A DNA stretch of 64,000 nucleotides from NCBI GenBank assembly GCA_019779905.1, contig JABAKE010000011.1, forward strand, positions 62,001 through 126,000, read 5' to 3'. Positions 45,632-56,402 of this stretch are shown here, one piece after another. Every line of letters begins with the position of its first letter. Within the stretch, counting starts at the first letter, position 1. The position numbers and the translations under genes are program-made. The notes below the pieces were generated by a model. That model saw only the letters and a program-made list of their open reading frames with translations. It was not told the DNA's origin and did no database searches. The DNA is from Modestobacter lapidis (GTDB lineage: Bacteria; Actinomycetota; Actinomycetes; Mycobacteriales; Geodermatophilaceae).

Positions 45632-48340
45632 TCAGTCCGCGATCAACGGCCGCTCGGCCACCAGCAACAGCTCGGCGTCCGCGCTGTCCAGCGGCCGGGC
45701 GAACAGGTAGCCCTGCGCCAGCGCGCATCGTTCGGCGCGCAGCAGGTCGCGCTGGACCTCGAGCTCGACACCCTCGGCGACGATCTCCAGCTGCAGCCGC
45801 CGGCCGAGCTCCAGCAGTCCGTGCAGGATCGCGGCGTCGTCGCCGGGTTCGGTCATCGTGCCGACGAACGAGCGGTCGATCTTGAGGATGTCGACGTCGA
45901 ACTGGCGCAGATAGCTCAGCGAGCTGTAGCCGGTGCCGAAGTCGTCCAGGGCCAGCCGCACGCCCAGGGCGCGCACCTGGGCGAGCTGCTCGGCCACCGC
46001 CTGCGGGTCGGTGACCAGTGCCGTCTCGGTCACCTCCAGCACCAGGGTGGAGGGCGCGATGCCGCTGTCGGCGAGCGCTTCACGGACGTGGTCGACCAGC
46101 GCGCTGCTGGCCAGCTGGCGGGCGGAGACGTTGACCGCCATCGACACCGCGGGGGTGCGGGGGTGGGCCTGCTGCCAGCGGGCGACCGTGCGGGTCGCCT
46201 CGGTGAGCACCCACCGGCCGATCGGGACGATCAGCCCGGACTCCTCGGCGATCGGGATGAACCGGTCGGGGCCGACCACGCCCAGCTCCGGGTGGTCCCA
46301 GCGGACCAGGGCCTCGAAGCCGACCACGGACTCGTCGGCGAGGTCCACCACCGGTTGGTAGACCAGCCGCAGCTGGCCGGCGGCCACGGCGCCGCCGAGC
46401 TCGCGCTCGAGCTCGATCCGCTCCAGCGCGGCGGTGCGCATGTCCGGGGCGAAGACCACCCACCGGTTCCGGCCGCCGGCCTTGGCGCGGTACATCGCGA
46501 TGTCGCCGTCCCGCAGCAGCGACAGCGGCGTGGCCTCCGGCTCCGCGGCGACGATGCCGACGCTGGCCGAGATGCTCACCCGCTTGCCCTCCAGGTCGAT
46601 CGGCTCGCCGAGCACGACGAGCACCCGCTCGGCCAGCGCGCCGGCCTCCGTGAGCCCGCCGCTGGTGCCGTCCACCAGGATGGCGAACTCGTCGCCACCC
46701 AGCCGGGCGACGGTGTCGGCCGCGCGGACGACGCCCTCGAGGCGGACGGCGACGGTCCGGAGCAGCTCGTCCCCGGCGAGGTGGCCGAGGCTGTCGTTGA
46801 CGTCCTTGAACCCGTCGAGGTCCAGGCAGAGGACGGTCGGGGCGGCGCCGCTGCGGCCGGCGCGGCGCAGGGTCTGCTCCGCCCGGTCGAGGAACAGCGT
46901 GCGGTTGGCCAGGCCGGTCAGCTCGTCGTGGAAGGCCTGGTGGGCGAGCTCGTGCTCGGCGGCCTTGCGCCGGGTGATGTCGTGCACCGAGACGACGATC
47001 CCGCGCACGTCCGGATCGTCCAGGAGGGACACCGCGCGCCCGCCGAACCACACGGGCTCACCCGTGGGGCGGCGGCCGGGCAGCTCGAGCTCGAAGACCG
47101 CGCCGGGGTGCAGCCGGGCGCGTTCGAGCACGCCACGCACGGTGGCGGGGTCGACCGCCAGCGCGGCGAGCTGGTCGGCGAGCGGCCGGCCGGCCGGGCT
47201 CGGCACCCCGACCAGGGTGGCCAGCGAGCGGGATCCGCTGGTCAGCGTGCCGTCGGCGGCCACCACGACGACGGCGTCGGAGGAGTTGCGGGCCAGCGCC
47301 TCGGACCGGCGCGCCTGGGACGCCACCAGTTGCCCGGCGAGCCGGGAGTCCAGCAGCAGCCGCTGGGCGCGGACGGTCACCAGCAGCACCAGCACCGTCG
47401 TGGCGAGTGCTCCGGGCAGCGGGTCGACGGTGCGGCCGTCCAGCCAGCCGGCGACGCCCAGGACCGAGGGCGCCAGCATCGGCAGGAAGGCCAGCGCCAG
47501 CCGTCGGCGGCTCATCGCGGTGGCATCGGCGGCCGCGGTCGCCGCAGGGGTGGGTGGCTGCTGGAAGGTCACGGCGGCCAGCAGCCCGCCGCCCAGCAGC
47601 CAGCCGGCGGTGAGCCAGCCGCTGAAGCCCGCCGGGGCGGCGAGGAGCAGCCAGCCCAGGTCGGCGGCCAGCCAGCAGCCGGCGCCGGTGACGAGCAGCA
47701 GGGCGGTGGCGCCGACCCGGTGCTGCAGCATGAACCAGCGCGCGACCAGGCCGATCAGCACGGCGTCGAACACCGGGTAGAGCGCCCACACGAGCTTGGT
47801 CAGCAGCGGCAGGCCGTCGTCGCTCAGCGTGCTCTGCACCGAGGCCTGCCAGACGACGAGCAGGGCGATGACCAGGGCCGCCCCGCCGTCGAGGAGGGCG
47901 TGCAGCCTGGCCTTGGCGGTCAGCGCGCTGCCCTCGGTGAGCATCAGCAGGGCCGCGCCGAGGCCGGCGTAGGCGCCCAGGTAGAGGATGTCGGCGATGC
48001 TGATGTCGGGCTCGCTACCGGCGATCCAGACGTGCACCTGCCAGAGCAGGTCGCCGACGGTGGTGGCGGCCAGGCCGAGGGCCAGCAGCCGGAGGGCGCG
48101 GCGGCGGTGGCCGGCCTGGGTGCGCACCCCGGACCAGGCGATCAGGGCGATGGCCAGGCTCGCGGCGAAGTAGGTGCCCCTGCCCAGCGGCGACGCGGGT
48201 GTGACCACCACGACGGCGATGGCCGCCGCGGCCGCGACCGCGACCGCCCCGGCGACGGCCACGGCGCGCACCCGCCGCCGGCGCACCGCCGGACGGCCGG
48301 CCGCCGGGGAGCTCGTCGGGGCGGGCAGCAGAGTGGTCAC
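45632..48340 (-). CDS. Membrane PAS-GGDEF-EAL cyclic-di-GMP protein
   Basis: 902 residues. About nine or ten membrane helices fill residues 25-340, then a PAS domain (about 345-470). The GGDEF domain follows (RLGGDEFAIL near 547; catalytic site intact; DLDGFKDVND), then EAL (FEALVRW near 676; DDFGTGYSSL; VEGVE). Both catalytic domains keep their key residues, so it could make and break c-di-GMP; direction is probably set by the membrane sensor and PAS. It interrupts the menaquinone genes with no visible functional tie. GTG start. Confidence 0.9.
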   Translation of the reverse strand: MTTLLPAPTSSPAAGRPAVRRRRVRAVAVAGAVAVAAAAAIAVVVVTPASPLGRGTYFAASLAIALIAWSGVRTQAGHRRRALRLLALGLAATTVGDLLWQVHVWIAGSEPDISIADILYLGAYAGLGAALLMLTEGSALTAKARLHALLDGGAALVIALLVVWQASVQSTLSDDGLPLLTKLVWALYPVFDAVLIGLVARWFMLQHRVGATALLLVTGAGCWLAADLGWLLLAAPAGFSGWLTAGWLLGGGLLAAVTFQQPPTPAATAAADATAMSRRRLALAFLPMLAPSVLGVAGWLDGRTVDPLPGALATTVLVLLVTVRAQRLLLDSRLAGQLVASQARRSEALARNSSDAVVVVAADGTLTSGSRSLATLVGVPSPAGRPLADQLAALAVDPATVRGVLERARLHPGAVFELELPGRRPTGEPVWFGGRAVSLLDDPDVRGIVVSVHDITRRKAAEHELAHQAFHDELTGLANRTLFLDRAEQTLRRAGRSGAAPTVLCLDLDGFKDVNDSLGHLAGDELLRTVAVRLEGVVRAADTVARLGGDEFAILVDGTSGGLTEAGALAERVLVVLGEPIDLEGKRVSISASVGIVAAEPEATPLSLLRDGDIAMYRAKAGGRNRWVVFAPDMRTAALERIELERELGGAVAAGQLRLVYQPVVDLADESVVGFEALVRWDHPELGVVGPDRFIPIAEESGLIVPIGRWVLTEATRTVARWQQAHPRTPAVSMAVNVSARQLASSALVDHVREALADSGIAPSTLVLEVTETALVTDPQAVAEQLAQVRALGVRLALDDFGTGYSSLSYLRQFDVDILKIDRSFVGTMTEPGDDAAILHGLLELGRRLQLEIVAEGVELEVQRDLLRAERCALAQGYLFARPLDSADAELLLVAERPLIAD

Positions 48341-48410
48341 CCCCGGGGTGTCGGCACCCGGTGGTGGTGGCTGTAATCACGGCACCCCGAACGGGTGACC
48401 CGGCGCCGGG

Positions 48411-49685
48411 TCAGTCCTCCAGCGCCGCCTGCACGGCGGCGAACTTGGACTGGGTCTCGGCCAGCTCCGCCGCCGGGTCGGAGCCGGCGACGATGCCGCA
48501 GCCGGCGAACAGCCGGGCCTGCCGGCCGTTCTCGGCGCCGGTCAGCTCGGCGCAGCGCAGCGCCAGACCGAACTCGCCGTCGCCGCGGCCGTCCAGCCAG
48601 CCGACCGGTCCGGCGTAGCGGCCGCGGTCCATGCCCTCGAGCTCGGCGATGACCGCCGTCGCCCGGTCGGTCGGCGTTCCGCAGACCGCCGCCGTCGGGT
48701 GCACCGCGCCGACGAGGCCCAGCAGCCCGGTGGCGTCCGCCGGGTGCTGCCGGCCGTGCACGTCGGTGGCCAGGTGCCGCACGTTGGGCAGGGTGAGCAG
48801 CACCGGGTCCGCCGGGACGTCGAGCGTGCTGCAGAACGGCCGGAGGGCGTCGACCAGGGAGGCGACGGCGTAGCCGTGCTCGGCGCGGTCCTTGGCGGAG
48901 GCCTGCAGTGCATCGGCCAGCCGCTCGTCGGCGCGGCCGGCGCCGCGCGGGGCCGTGCCGGCCAGCACCCGGGCGGACAGCGCCCGCCCGGTGCGGCGCA
49001 GCAGCAGCTCGGGTGTGGCACCGAGCAGGCCGTCGACGGCGAAGGTCCAGCAGTCGGGGAACCGGGCGGTCAGCCGGCGGAGCAGCCGGCGTGGGTCGAT
49101 CGGCGCCTCGGCGGTGACCAGCAGGTCGCGGGCGAGCACCACCTTGTCCAGCTGACCGGCTGCGATCCGGTCGAGGGCGGCCTCCACCGCGGCGCACCAG
49201 GTCGCCGGGTCCAGCGCCCCGTCGGCGTAGCGGAGCTGGCCGACCGGGCCGTCGACCGGCGCTCCGGGGCCAAGGATGCCGGCCGGATCGCAGCCGGCGG
49301 GAGCGGTGAGCCAGGTCTGGCCGTCGCGGCGGCCCAGGACCACCTCGGGGACGACGAACACCGACGTCCCGGCAGCGGGATCGAAGGCGATGCTGGCGAA
49401 GACGACGGCGCCCGAGCCGGGCACGCCCAGCGGGTCGTCGACGGCGAGGTCGCGGACCCGGGCCTGCCACCAGGCGTCGGCCTCGGCCAGCGCGCCGGGG
49501 CCGGTCACCTCCAGCCGGGCCGCCTCGCCCCAGCCGACGAGGCCCTCACCGCGCCGCACCCAGGACAGCGCGCCGATGTCGGGGACCAGGTCGAGCAGGG
49601 CGGCGTCGTCGTCGATGGGGGTGGTGACCAGGGTGCCCGCCGGACCGGCCGTCGAGGGCGTCGGGCGGAGCGCGGCCGTGGTCAC
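48411..49685 (-). CDS. menF: Isochorismate synthase
   Basis: 424 residues, chorismate-binding family. It converts chorismate to isochorismate at the entry to menaquinone synthesis. [49 protein letters not shown] and [44 protein letters not shown] (Mg and chorismate contacts) are conserved. A salicylate synthase or EntC-like role is possible by family but the location among men genes favours MenF. GTG 49685; divergent from menG. Confidence 0.9.
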   Translation of the reverse strand: MTTAALRPTPSTAGPAGTLVTTPIDDDAALLDLVPDIGALSWVRRGEGLVGWGEAARLEVTGPGALAEADAWWQARVRDLAVDDPLGVPGSGAVVFASIAFDPAAGTSVFVVPEVVLGRRDGQTWLTAPAGCDPAGILGPGAPVDGPVGQLRYADGALDPATWCAAVEAALDRIAAGQLDKVVLARDLLVTAEAPIDPRRLLRRLTARFPDCWTFAVDGLLGATPELLLRRTGRALSARVLAGTAPRGAGRADERLADALQASAKDRAEHGYAVASLVDALRPFCSTLDVPADPVLLTLPNVRHLATDVHGRQHPADATGLLGLVGAVHPTAAVCGTPTDRATAVIAELEGMDRGRYAGPVGWLDGRGDGEFGLALRCAELTGAENGRQARLFAGCGIVAGSDPAAELAETQSKFAAVQAALED

Positions 49686-49723
49686 GGCTCCAGGGTAGGA
49701 GGCCCGCAGGTAGCGTCGCCGAC

Positions 49724-50440
49724 GTGGCGACCGGTGCACGACCTGAGGCGGCGGGGATGCGGGCGGGGCTGGACAAGCGGCCGGCCGACGTCGCGGCGAT
49801 GTTCGACCGGGTCGCCGGCCGCTACGACCTGACCAACACGGTGCTCTCCGGCGGGCTGGACGCCGGCTGGCGGCGGGCCACCCGCGCGGCGCTGGGCGCG
49901 GGGCCGGGGCAGACGGTGCTCGACGTCGCGGCCGGCACGGCGGTCTCCACCGTCGAGCTCGCCGCGGACGGCGTGCTGGCGATCGCCTGCGACTTCTCCC
50001 AGGGCATGCTGCGGGCCGGCCGCGCCCGGCCGGTGCCGAAGGTGGCCGGGGACGCGATGGCCCTGCCGCTGGCCGACGCGAGCGTGGACGGCGTCGTCAT
50101 CTCCTTCGGGCTGCGCAACGTCGCCGACCCGCGGGCCGCGCTCCGGGAGTTCGCCCGGGTGACCCGCACCGGCGGGCGGCTGGTCGTCTGCGAGTTTTCC
50201 AGCCCGACCTGGTCCCCGTTCCGTACCGTGTACACCGAGTACCTCATGCGCGCGCTGCCCAGGATCGCGCAGGCGGTGAGCAGCAACCCCGAGGCCTACG
50301 TCTACCTGGCGGAGTCGATCCGGGCCTGGCCGGCGCAGCCGGAACTGGCCGGCTGGCTGCAGGAGGCGGGCTGGGCGGGGGTCGAGTGGCGCGACCTCAC
50401 CGGCGGTGTGGTGGCGCTGCACCGCGGCACCCGCGCCTGA
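49724..50440 (+). CDS. menG: Demethylmenaquinone methyltransferase
   Basis: 238 residues, UbiE/MenG family; the final methylation to menaquinone. [26 protein letters not shown] is the N-terminal signature; [16 protein letters not shown] is the SAM loop; [38 protein letters not shown] and [21 protein letters not shown] follow. GTG start at 49724, divergent from menF with 38 nt between. Confidence 0.95.
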   Translation: MATGARPEAAGMRAGLDKRPADVAAMFDRVAGRYDLTNTVLSGGLDAGWRRATRAALGAGPGQTVLDVAAGTAVSTVELAADGVLAIACDFSQGMLRAGRARPVPKVAGDAMALPLADASVDGVVISFGLRNVADPRAALREFARVTRTGGRLVVCEFSSPTWSPFRTVYTEYLMRALPRIAQAVSSNPEAYVYLAESIRAWPAQPELAGWLQEAGWAGVEWRDLTGGVVALHRGTRA

Positions 50441-50697
50441 ACTCCCCGGCCGAGCCCGCGCGCGGGTCCACCACCGCCCGCCGACGTCGAGTGCGCAGTC
50501 GTGGTCGCCGACACGCGGACACCCGCCGGTCCGGGCGACCGCACGTGCCCGTTCGGCGGGCCGGGGAAGCGCGACGCGGGCCCTGCGCCGCCCGTCGCCC
50601 GCGGCGGTCGGCACCCTGCGAGGTCCTCCGCCGAGCCGTTTCGCCGGGGGTCCTCGCGCTGTGCCGGCCCTCGGGCATAGGCTTCCTCCGTCCGACC

Positions 50698-50715
50698 TTG
50701 TGAAGTTGTTCACAA
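50698..50715. promoter_or_regulatory. Perfect Rex operator before menJ-nuo
   Basis: TTGTGAAGTTGTTCACAA matches the Rex consensus TTGTGAA-N4-TTCACAA at all fixed positions. It lies 43 nt before menJ, at the end of an otherwise gene-free 317-nt gap (50441-50757) that should hold the promoter of menJ and the nuo genes. A possible -10 (TAGGCT, about 50678) would put the site over the transcription start. Confidence 0.9.
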
Positions 50716-50757
50716 GCGCCGCCTCGCCGGCGCCGGAGTGGAGGGGAGGTCGTCACC

Positions 50758-52050
50758 GTGGTGAGCGCAGCGCCGTCCGTGCCGGACGCCGCGGACCGCT
50801 CCGCCGACGTGCTCGTCGTCGGCGCCGGCCCCGCCGGGTCGGCGGCCGCCTACTGGCTGGCCACCGCCGGGCTCGATGTCGCGGTCCTCGAGAAGGCGTC
50901 GTTCCCCCGCGAGAAGGTGTGCGGCGACGGGCTCACCCCGCGCGCGGTCGCCGCCCTCCAGGCGATGGGCGTCGACACGTCGGCCACCGCCGGCTGGGTT
51001 CGGCACCGGGGCCTCCGGGTGCACGGCGGCGGGCAGGTCGTGGAGGTCGACTGGCCCCGGCTGTCGTCCTGGCCGGACTTCGGCCTGATCCGCACCCGCC
51101 GCGAGTTCGACCAGCTGCTCGCCCGGCACGCCACCGCGGCCGGCGCCCGGGTCCACGAGGGCGTCACCGTGACCGACCCGCTGCTCGACGACGCCGGGCG
51201 CGTGGCCGGGGTGCACGCCACGGTCGGTGACGAGCGCGCCCCGCGAACGTGGCGGGCCCGCCTGGTCATCTCCGCCGAGGGGCTGTCCGGCCGGCTCGCC
51301 AAGTCCCTCGGCCTGCTCCGCCGGGAGGACCGGCCCCTGGGCGTCGCCGTCCGCCGGTACGTCGCCAGCCCGCGCAGCGAGGACGACTACCTCGACATCT
51401 CCTTCGACCTCACCCCCGACGGCCCGTCCGCTGCGTCGATGCCCGGCTACGGCTGGGTGTTCGGCATGGGCGACGGGACGGCGAACGTCGGCTTCGGCCT
51501 GCTGGACACCCGCCGGGCGGTCGACGTCGACCACCGCGCGGTGCTCCGGGACTGGCTGGCCGGCCTCCCGCCGGAGTGGGAGCTCGACGAGGACCACGCC
51601 GTCACGCCGGTCCGCGGCGCCGGTCTCCCGATGGCCCTCCACCGCCAGCCCGCCTACACCCGGGGGCTGCTGCTCGCCGGTGACTCGGTGGGCGCGGTGA
51701 ACCCCTTCAACGGCGAGGGCATCAGCTACGCCATGGAGACCGGCCGGATGGCCGCCGAGGCCGCGGTCGAGGCGCTGGCCGCTCCGGAGGGTCCGGCCCG
51801 CGAGGTGGCGCTCCGCCGCTACCCCGCGCGGCTGGCCGAGGAGTACGGCGGCCACCACCGGCTCGGCACCGGCTTCCTGGCGCTGATGCGGCATCCGGAG
51901 CTGGTGCGCTTCGCCACCGCGCACGGCCTCAAGCGCCCCGCGCTGGTGCGCGGCGCGCTGCGGCTGATGGGCAACCTCACCGACGGCCGGGACGGCGACG
52001 CCGTCGACCGGACCGTCGCCGCGCTGACCCGGCTGGCCCGGGTGGCGTGA
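50758..52050 (+). CDS. menJ: Geranylgeranyl/menaquinone reductase family FAD protein
   Basis: 430 residues. An FAD Rossmann motif VLVVGAGPAGSAAAYWLA starts the protein; FPREKVCGDGLTPRAV, LIRTRREFDQLLARHA and LLAGDSVGAVNPFNGEGISYAMETGRMAAEAAVEAL are the family's remaining FAD signatures. MenJ (Rv0561c) saturates one isoprene unit of menaquinone-9. Position between menG and nuoA and the Rex site support a respiratory quinone role. GTG 50758 or GTG 50761. Confidence 0.9.
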   Translation: MVSAAPSVPDAADRSADVLVVGAGPAGSAAAYWLATAGLDVAVLEKASFPREKVCGDGLTPRAVAALQAMGVDTSATAGWVRHRGLRVHGGGQVVEVDWPRLSSWPDFGLIRTRREFDQLLARHATAAGARVHEGVTVTDPLLDDAGRVAGVHATVGDERAPRTWRARLVISAEGLSGRLAKSLGLLRREDRPLGVAVRRYVASPRSEDDYLDISFDLTPDGPSAASMPGYGWVFGMGDGTANVGFGLLDTRRAVDVDHRAVLRDWLAGLPPEWELDEDHAVTPVRGAGLPMALHRQPAYTRGLLLAGDSVGAVNPFNGEGISYAMETGRMAAEAAVEALAAPEGPAREVALRRYPARLAEEYGGHHRLGTGFLALMRHPELVRFATAHGLKRPALVRGALRLMGNLTDGRDGDAVDRTVAALTRLARVA

Positions 52051-52123
52051 TGGCGACCGACATGTCGACACCGTCACGACCCGCTCCACGGAACGTGACC
52101 ACCATCACCGTAGGGTGCCGCTG

Positions 52124-52486
52124 ATGCTCTCGACCTATGTCCCGCTGGTCGGCCTGTTCGTCCTGGCTGCCGCCTTCGCGCTGTTCTCGGTGACGGCGGC
52201 GCCGTTCATCGGTCCGCGCCGGTACAACCGGGCGAAGCTGGAGGCCTACGAGTGCGGCATCGAGCCGGTCGACCAACCGCTCACCGGCGGCCGGTTCCCG
52301 GTCAAGTACTACCTGACGGCGATGCTGTTCATCATCTTCGACATCGAGATCGTCTTCCTCTACCCATGGGCCGTCGCCAACGACGCGCTGGGTGTCTGGG
52401 GCCTGGTCGCGATGGTCGTCTTCATCGGCACGATCTTCATCGCCTACGCCTACGAGTGGCGCCGTGGGGGGCTGGTGTGGGACTGA
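52124..52486 (+). CDS. nuoA: NADH-quinone oxidoreductase subunit A
   Basis: 120 residues, three membrane helices. Family motifs [18 protein letters not shown] and [27 protein letters not shown] (acidic helix 2) are intact. ATG 52124 has AGGG 8 nt upstream; GTG 52115 is a weaker alternative. First of the complex I genes, 73 nt after menJ. Confidence 0.95.
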   Translation: MLSTYVPLVGLFVLAAAFALFSVTAAPFIGPRRYNRAKLEAYECGIEPVDQPLTGGRFPVKYYLTAMLFIIFDIEIVFLYPWAVANDALGVWGLVAMVVFIGTIFIAYAYEWRRGGLVWD

Positions 52487-52531
52487 CCACCGCGCCGGCG
52501 CCGGGCAACGACAGGAACGGGGGGTCCTGAC

Positions 52532-53206
52532 ATGGGTCTCGAGGAGAAGCTGCCCAGCGGCGTCCTGCTGACCACCGTCGAGAAGCTGGTCAACTGGACC
52601 CGCAAGTCCTCGCTGTGGCCGGCCACCTTCGGGCTGGCCTGCTGTGCCATCGAGATGATGTCCTCCGGCGCCGGCCGCTACGACATGGCCCGCTTCGGCA
52701 TGGAGGTCTTCCGGGCCTCGCCGCGGCAGGCCGACCTGATGATCGTCGCCGGGCGGGTGAGCCAGAAGATGGCGCCGGTCCTGCGCCAGATCTACGACCA
52801 GATGCCCGAACCGCGCTGGGTGCTCGCCATGGGCGTCTGCGCCAGCTCCGGCGGCATGTTCAACAACTACGCGATCGTCCAGGGCGTCGACCACGTCGTC
52901 CCGGTGGACATGTACCTGCCCGGCTGCCCGCCGCGGCCGGAGATGCTCATGGACGCGATCCTCAAGCTGCACCACAAGATCCAGCACGAGCCGCTCGGGC
53001 CCAAGCGGGCCGAGCAGCTCGCCGCTGCCCGCGCCGACGGGACGGCGCCCGACCTGCACGTCGAGATGCCCTCCAGCGTGCGCGCCGACAAGAACGCCCG
53101 GAAGGCCTACGAGGAGGCGGCCGCGGCCGGTCGCACCGGCCAGTTCGCCATCGAGCAGCGCGGTGGGAACGCCGTGCTGTTGCCGGGGGCGGGGAACCGG
53201 CGATGA
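52532..53206 (+). CDS. nuoB: NADH-quinone oxidoreductase subunit B
   Basis: 224 residues. It carries cluster N2, the last Fe-S centre before quinone. Ligands: C37 and C38 ([10 protein letters not shown]), C103 ([15 protein letters not shown]) and C132 (LPGCPPRPE). The C-terminal about 50 residues are longer than in E. coli. ATG with a GGGGGG ribosome site; the stop overlaps nuoC by ATGA. Confidence 0.97.
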   Translation: MGLEEKLPSGVLLTTVEKLVNWTRKSSLWPATFGLACCAIEMMSSGAGRYDMARFGMEVFRASPRQADLMIVAGRVSQKMAPVLRQIYDQMPEPRWVLAMGVCASSGGMFNNYAIVQGVDHVVPVDMYLPGCPPRPEMLMDAILKLHHKIQHEPLGPKRAEQLAAARADGTAPDLHVEMPSSVRADKNARKAYEEAAAAGRTGQFAIEQRGGNAVLLPGAGNRR

Positions 53207-53928
53207 CAGCGGGAGACGAGGCGGGGTTCGATGCCGCGACGGCGCCGGGTGGCGGCTTCCGCAAGGGCGCCTTCGGTGTCACCGGTAGCGGCGACACCTC
53301 CGGGTTCGGCGGCCTGGTGCGCGTGGAGCCCGGCGGCGCGGTCGCCCTGCACTCCACCGACCGGCCCTACGGCGGCTGGTTCGACGAGGTCACCGACGCG
53401 CTGATCGAGGCCGTCGGGGAGGCGACCTACACCGCGGCCGTACCGCGCGTGCTGGTCGACCGCGGCGAGATCACGTACTTCGTCCTCCGCGAGCACCTGC
53501 TGACCCTGGTGCAGGCGCTCCGGGACGACGAGGCCCTCCGCTTCGAGCTGTGCAGCAGCGTCTCGGGCGTCGACTACCTCGACAGCGGCGGGCCGGCCAC
53601 GGCCCCGGGCCGACCCCGTTTCCACGTGGTGTACCACCTGACCTCGATGACCTACCGCCGGCGCATCCGGCTGGAGGTGGCGGTCTCCGCGGCGGACCCG
53701 CACGTGCCGTCGGTGACCCGCACCTACCCCACCGCGGACTGGCACGAGCGTGAAGCCTGGGACATGTTCGGCATCGTCTTCGACGGCCATCCGGCGCTGA
53801 CCCGGATCCTGATGCCCGACGACTGGGAGGGGTTCCCGCAGCGCAAGGACTACCCCCTCGGTGGTGTCCCGGTCGAGTACCACGGCGCGCAGATCCCGCC
53901 GCCGGACGAGCGGAGGAGCTACCGATGA
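53203..53928 (+). CDS. nuoC: NADH-quinone oxidoreductase subunit C
   Basis: 241 residues, 30-kDa subunit of the peripheral arm. The signature [39 protein letters not shown] is complete. An N-terminal Gly-rich extension of about 45 residues precedes the domain. Starts by ATGA overlap with nuoB. The stop overlaps the ATG of an 8-codon frame that leads to nuoD. Confidence 0.96.
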   Translation: MTAGDEAGFDAATAPGGGFRKGAFGVTGSGDTSGFGGLVRVEPGGAVALHSTDRPYGGWFDEVTDALIEAVGEATYTAAVPRVLVDRGEITYFVLREHLLTLVQALRDDEALRFELCSSVSGVDYLDSGGPATAPGRPRFHVVYHLTSMTYRRRIRLEVAVSAADPHVPSVTRTYPTADWHEREAWDMFGIVFDGHPALTRILMPDDWEGFPQRKDYPLGGVPVEYHGAQIPPPDERRSYR

Positions 53929-53944
53929 CCGAGGCGGTGTCACG

Positions 53945-53948
<4 letters not shown>
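53925..53948 (+). other. 8-codon linker frame between nuoC and nuoD
   Basis: ATG at 53925 overlaps the nuoC stop, and the TGA at 53946-53948 overlaps the nuoD ATG (53945). It encodes MTEAVSR. Ribosomes terminating on nuoC could pass through it to nuoD. Whether it is translated is unknown. Confidence 0.45.
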
Positions 53949-55263
<1,315 letters not shown>

Positions 55264-55267
<4 letters not shown>

Positions 55268-55347
55268 GCGAGCTGGCGAGCTCATCCAGAGAGCAGAGCA
55301 GTGCCGCACGAGCGGCGTCGACGAGCGTCAGCGAGGAGACGACGTGA
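55264..55347 (+). CDS. Linker mini-ORF between nuoD and nuoE
   Basis: 28 codons (27 residues) beginning [11 protein letters not shown] and ending SVSEETT. Its ATG overlaps the nuoD stop (ATGA) and its TGA overlaps the nuoE GTG (GTGA). It contains GCGAGGAG (55331-55338), the ribosome site for nuoE. The DNA is clearly homologous to the linker between nuoF and nuoG, while the peptide resembles no family known to me. Its 5' end is an imperfect palindrome (ATGAGC...GCTCAT). It may be a translational relay, a mobile repeat that spread into operon junctions, or both. Confidence 0.55.
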
Positions 55348-56399
55348 GTGCTCTTCCCGGCTCCTACGAAGGGACGGCGGTGACCGGGCTGGACTCCAGC
55401 CCGGTGGAGGCCGCCCCCGAGGTGCTCGCCGCACTGCCGCCGCTCACCGCGCAGACCGAGGCCGAGGCGCGGGAGATCATCGCCCGCTACCCGGAGCCGC
55501 GGTCGGCGCTGCTGCCGATGCTGCACCTGGTGCAGTCGGTGCAGGGCTACGTCGCCCCCGAGGGGCTGGCCTTCTGCGCGACGATGCTCGGGCTGACCAA
55601 CGCCGAGGTCGGCGCGGTCGCGACGTTCTACACGATGTACAAGCGGCATCCCACCGGCCGGCACCTGGTCAGCGTCTGCACCAACACGCTGTGCGCCGTG
55701 CTGGGTGGGCAGCGCATCTACGAGGCCGTCTCCGCCGACCTCGGCGTGGGCCACGACCAGACCGCCGCCGACGGGTCGGTCACCCTCGAGCACGCCGAGT
55801 GCCTCGCGGCCTGCGACTACGCCCCCGTGGTCACCGTCGACTACGAGTTCTACGATCAGCAGGACGTCGAGTCCGCCCGGGCGCTGGTCACCGCGCTGCG
55901 TCGCGGGGAGCGGCCGGCGCCCACCCGCGGCGCCCCGCTGACCGACTTCCGCGGCATCTCCCGCCAGCTCGCCGGCTTCTCGCAGCACGCCGACGCCGCC
56001 ACCGAGCGTGCCGCCGTCGACGGGCCCGGCGTCGGCGAGCCGACGCTGATCGGCGTCCGGCTGGCCGCCGAGCGCGGGGAGACCGCGCCGCCGATGGATG
56101 AAGGACTTCCTTCCCCCCGCCCTTCGCAGGCTCAGGGCGGGCCCCGGAAGGAGGCCGTCTCGCAAGCTCAGGGCGGGCCCCGGGACGGGGCCACCGGGCA
56201 GACCCCGACCAAGCGCGCCGCGGACACCGCCGTCGCCTCCGCCGACACCCCGGCGGAGCGGGCCGGCGCCGCCCAGCACCACCCCGACTCCGGCGAACCG
56301 GCCGGCCGCGCGCCGGCCGAACGCGGCCGCGAGGGCACCGACACCCCGCCCACCGGCACCGGAGCCGGACAGAACAACTCCGTCGAGCGAGAGGTCTGA
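55344..56399 (+). CDS. nuoE: NADH-quinone oxidoreductase subunit E
   Basis: 351 residues, far longer than the usual 160-250. The first about 220 residues are the thioredoxin-like [2Fe-2S] (N1a) domain: VQGYVAPEGLAFCATMLGLTNAEVGAVATFYTMYKRHP, then CTNTLC (two Cys) and CLAACDYAP (two Cys). The last about 110 residues are low complexity. Part of them (PSPRPSQAQGGPRKEAVSQA and onwards) is translated from a repeat element at 56100-56192. GTG 55344 has GAGGAG upstream. Confidence 0.95.
   Translation: MSALPGSYEGTAVTGLDSSPVEAAPEVLAALPPLTAQTEAEAREIIARYPEPRSALLPMLHLVQSVQGYVAPEGLAFCATMLGLTNAEVGAVATFYTMYKRHPTGRHLVSVCTNTLCAVLGGQRIYEAVSADLGVGHDQTAADGSVTLEHAECLAACDYAPVVTVDYEFYDQQDVESARALVTALRRGERPAPTRGAPLTDFRGISRQLAGFSQHADAATERAAVDGPGVGEPTLIGVRLAAERGETAPPMDEGLPSPRPSQAQGGPRKEAVSQAQGGPRDGATGQTPTKRAADTAVASADTPAERAGAAQHHPDSGEPAGRAPAERGREGTDTPPTGTGAGQNNSVEREV
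56100..56192 (-). repeat. Repeat element inside nuoE, double GAGCYTGCGA core
   Basis: On the minus strand it holds two units of about 40 nt, each CCCGCCCTGAGC(T/C)TGCGA, flanked by GGCCCCGTCC at one end and a GGGGGGAAGGAAGTCC run at the other. The same order is found as a single unit after murB (4327-4385). It is read in frame as part of the NuoE tail, with the tandem peptide SQAQGGPR. Confidence 0.65.
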
Positions 56400-56402
56400 C
56401 CC

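Noticed and set aside
45494-48376. A 960-codon open frame on the plus strand opposite the GGDEF-EAL gene
   Set aside because: It is the antisense of a gene with intact domains; the translation is His/Arg/Gln/Gly-rich with no family motif, typical of high-GC shadow frames.
52477-52530. 18-codon frame between nuoA and nuoB as another linker mini-ORF
   Set aside because: It starts inside the nuoA end, but its stop does not overlap the nuoB ATG (one base apart) and it has no similarity to the other linkers.
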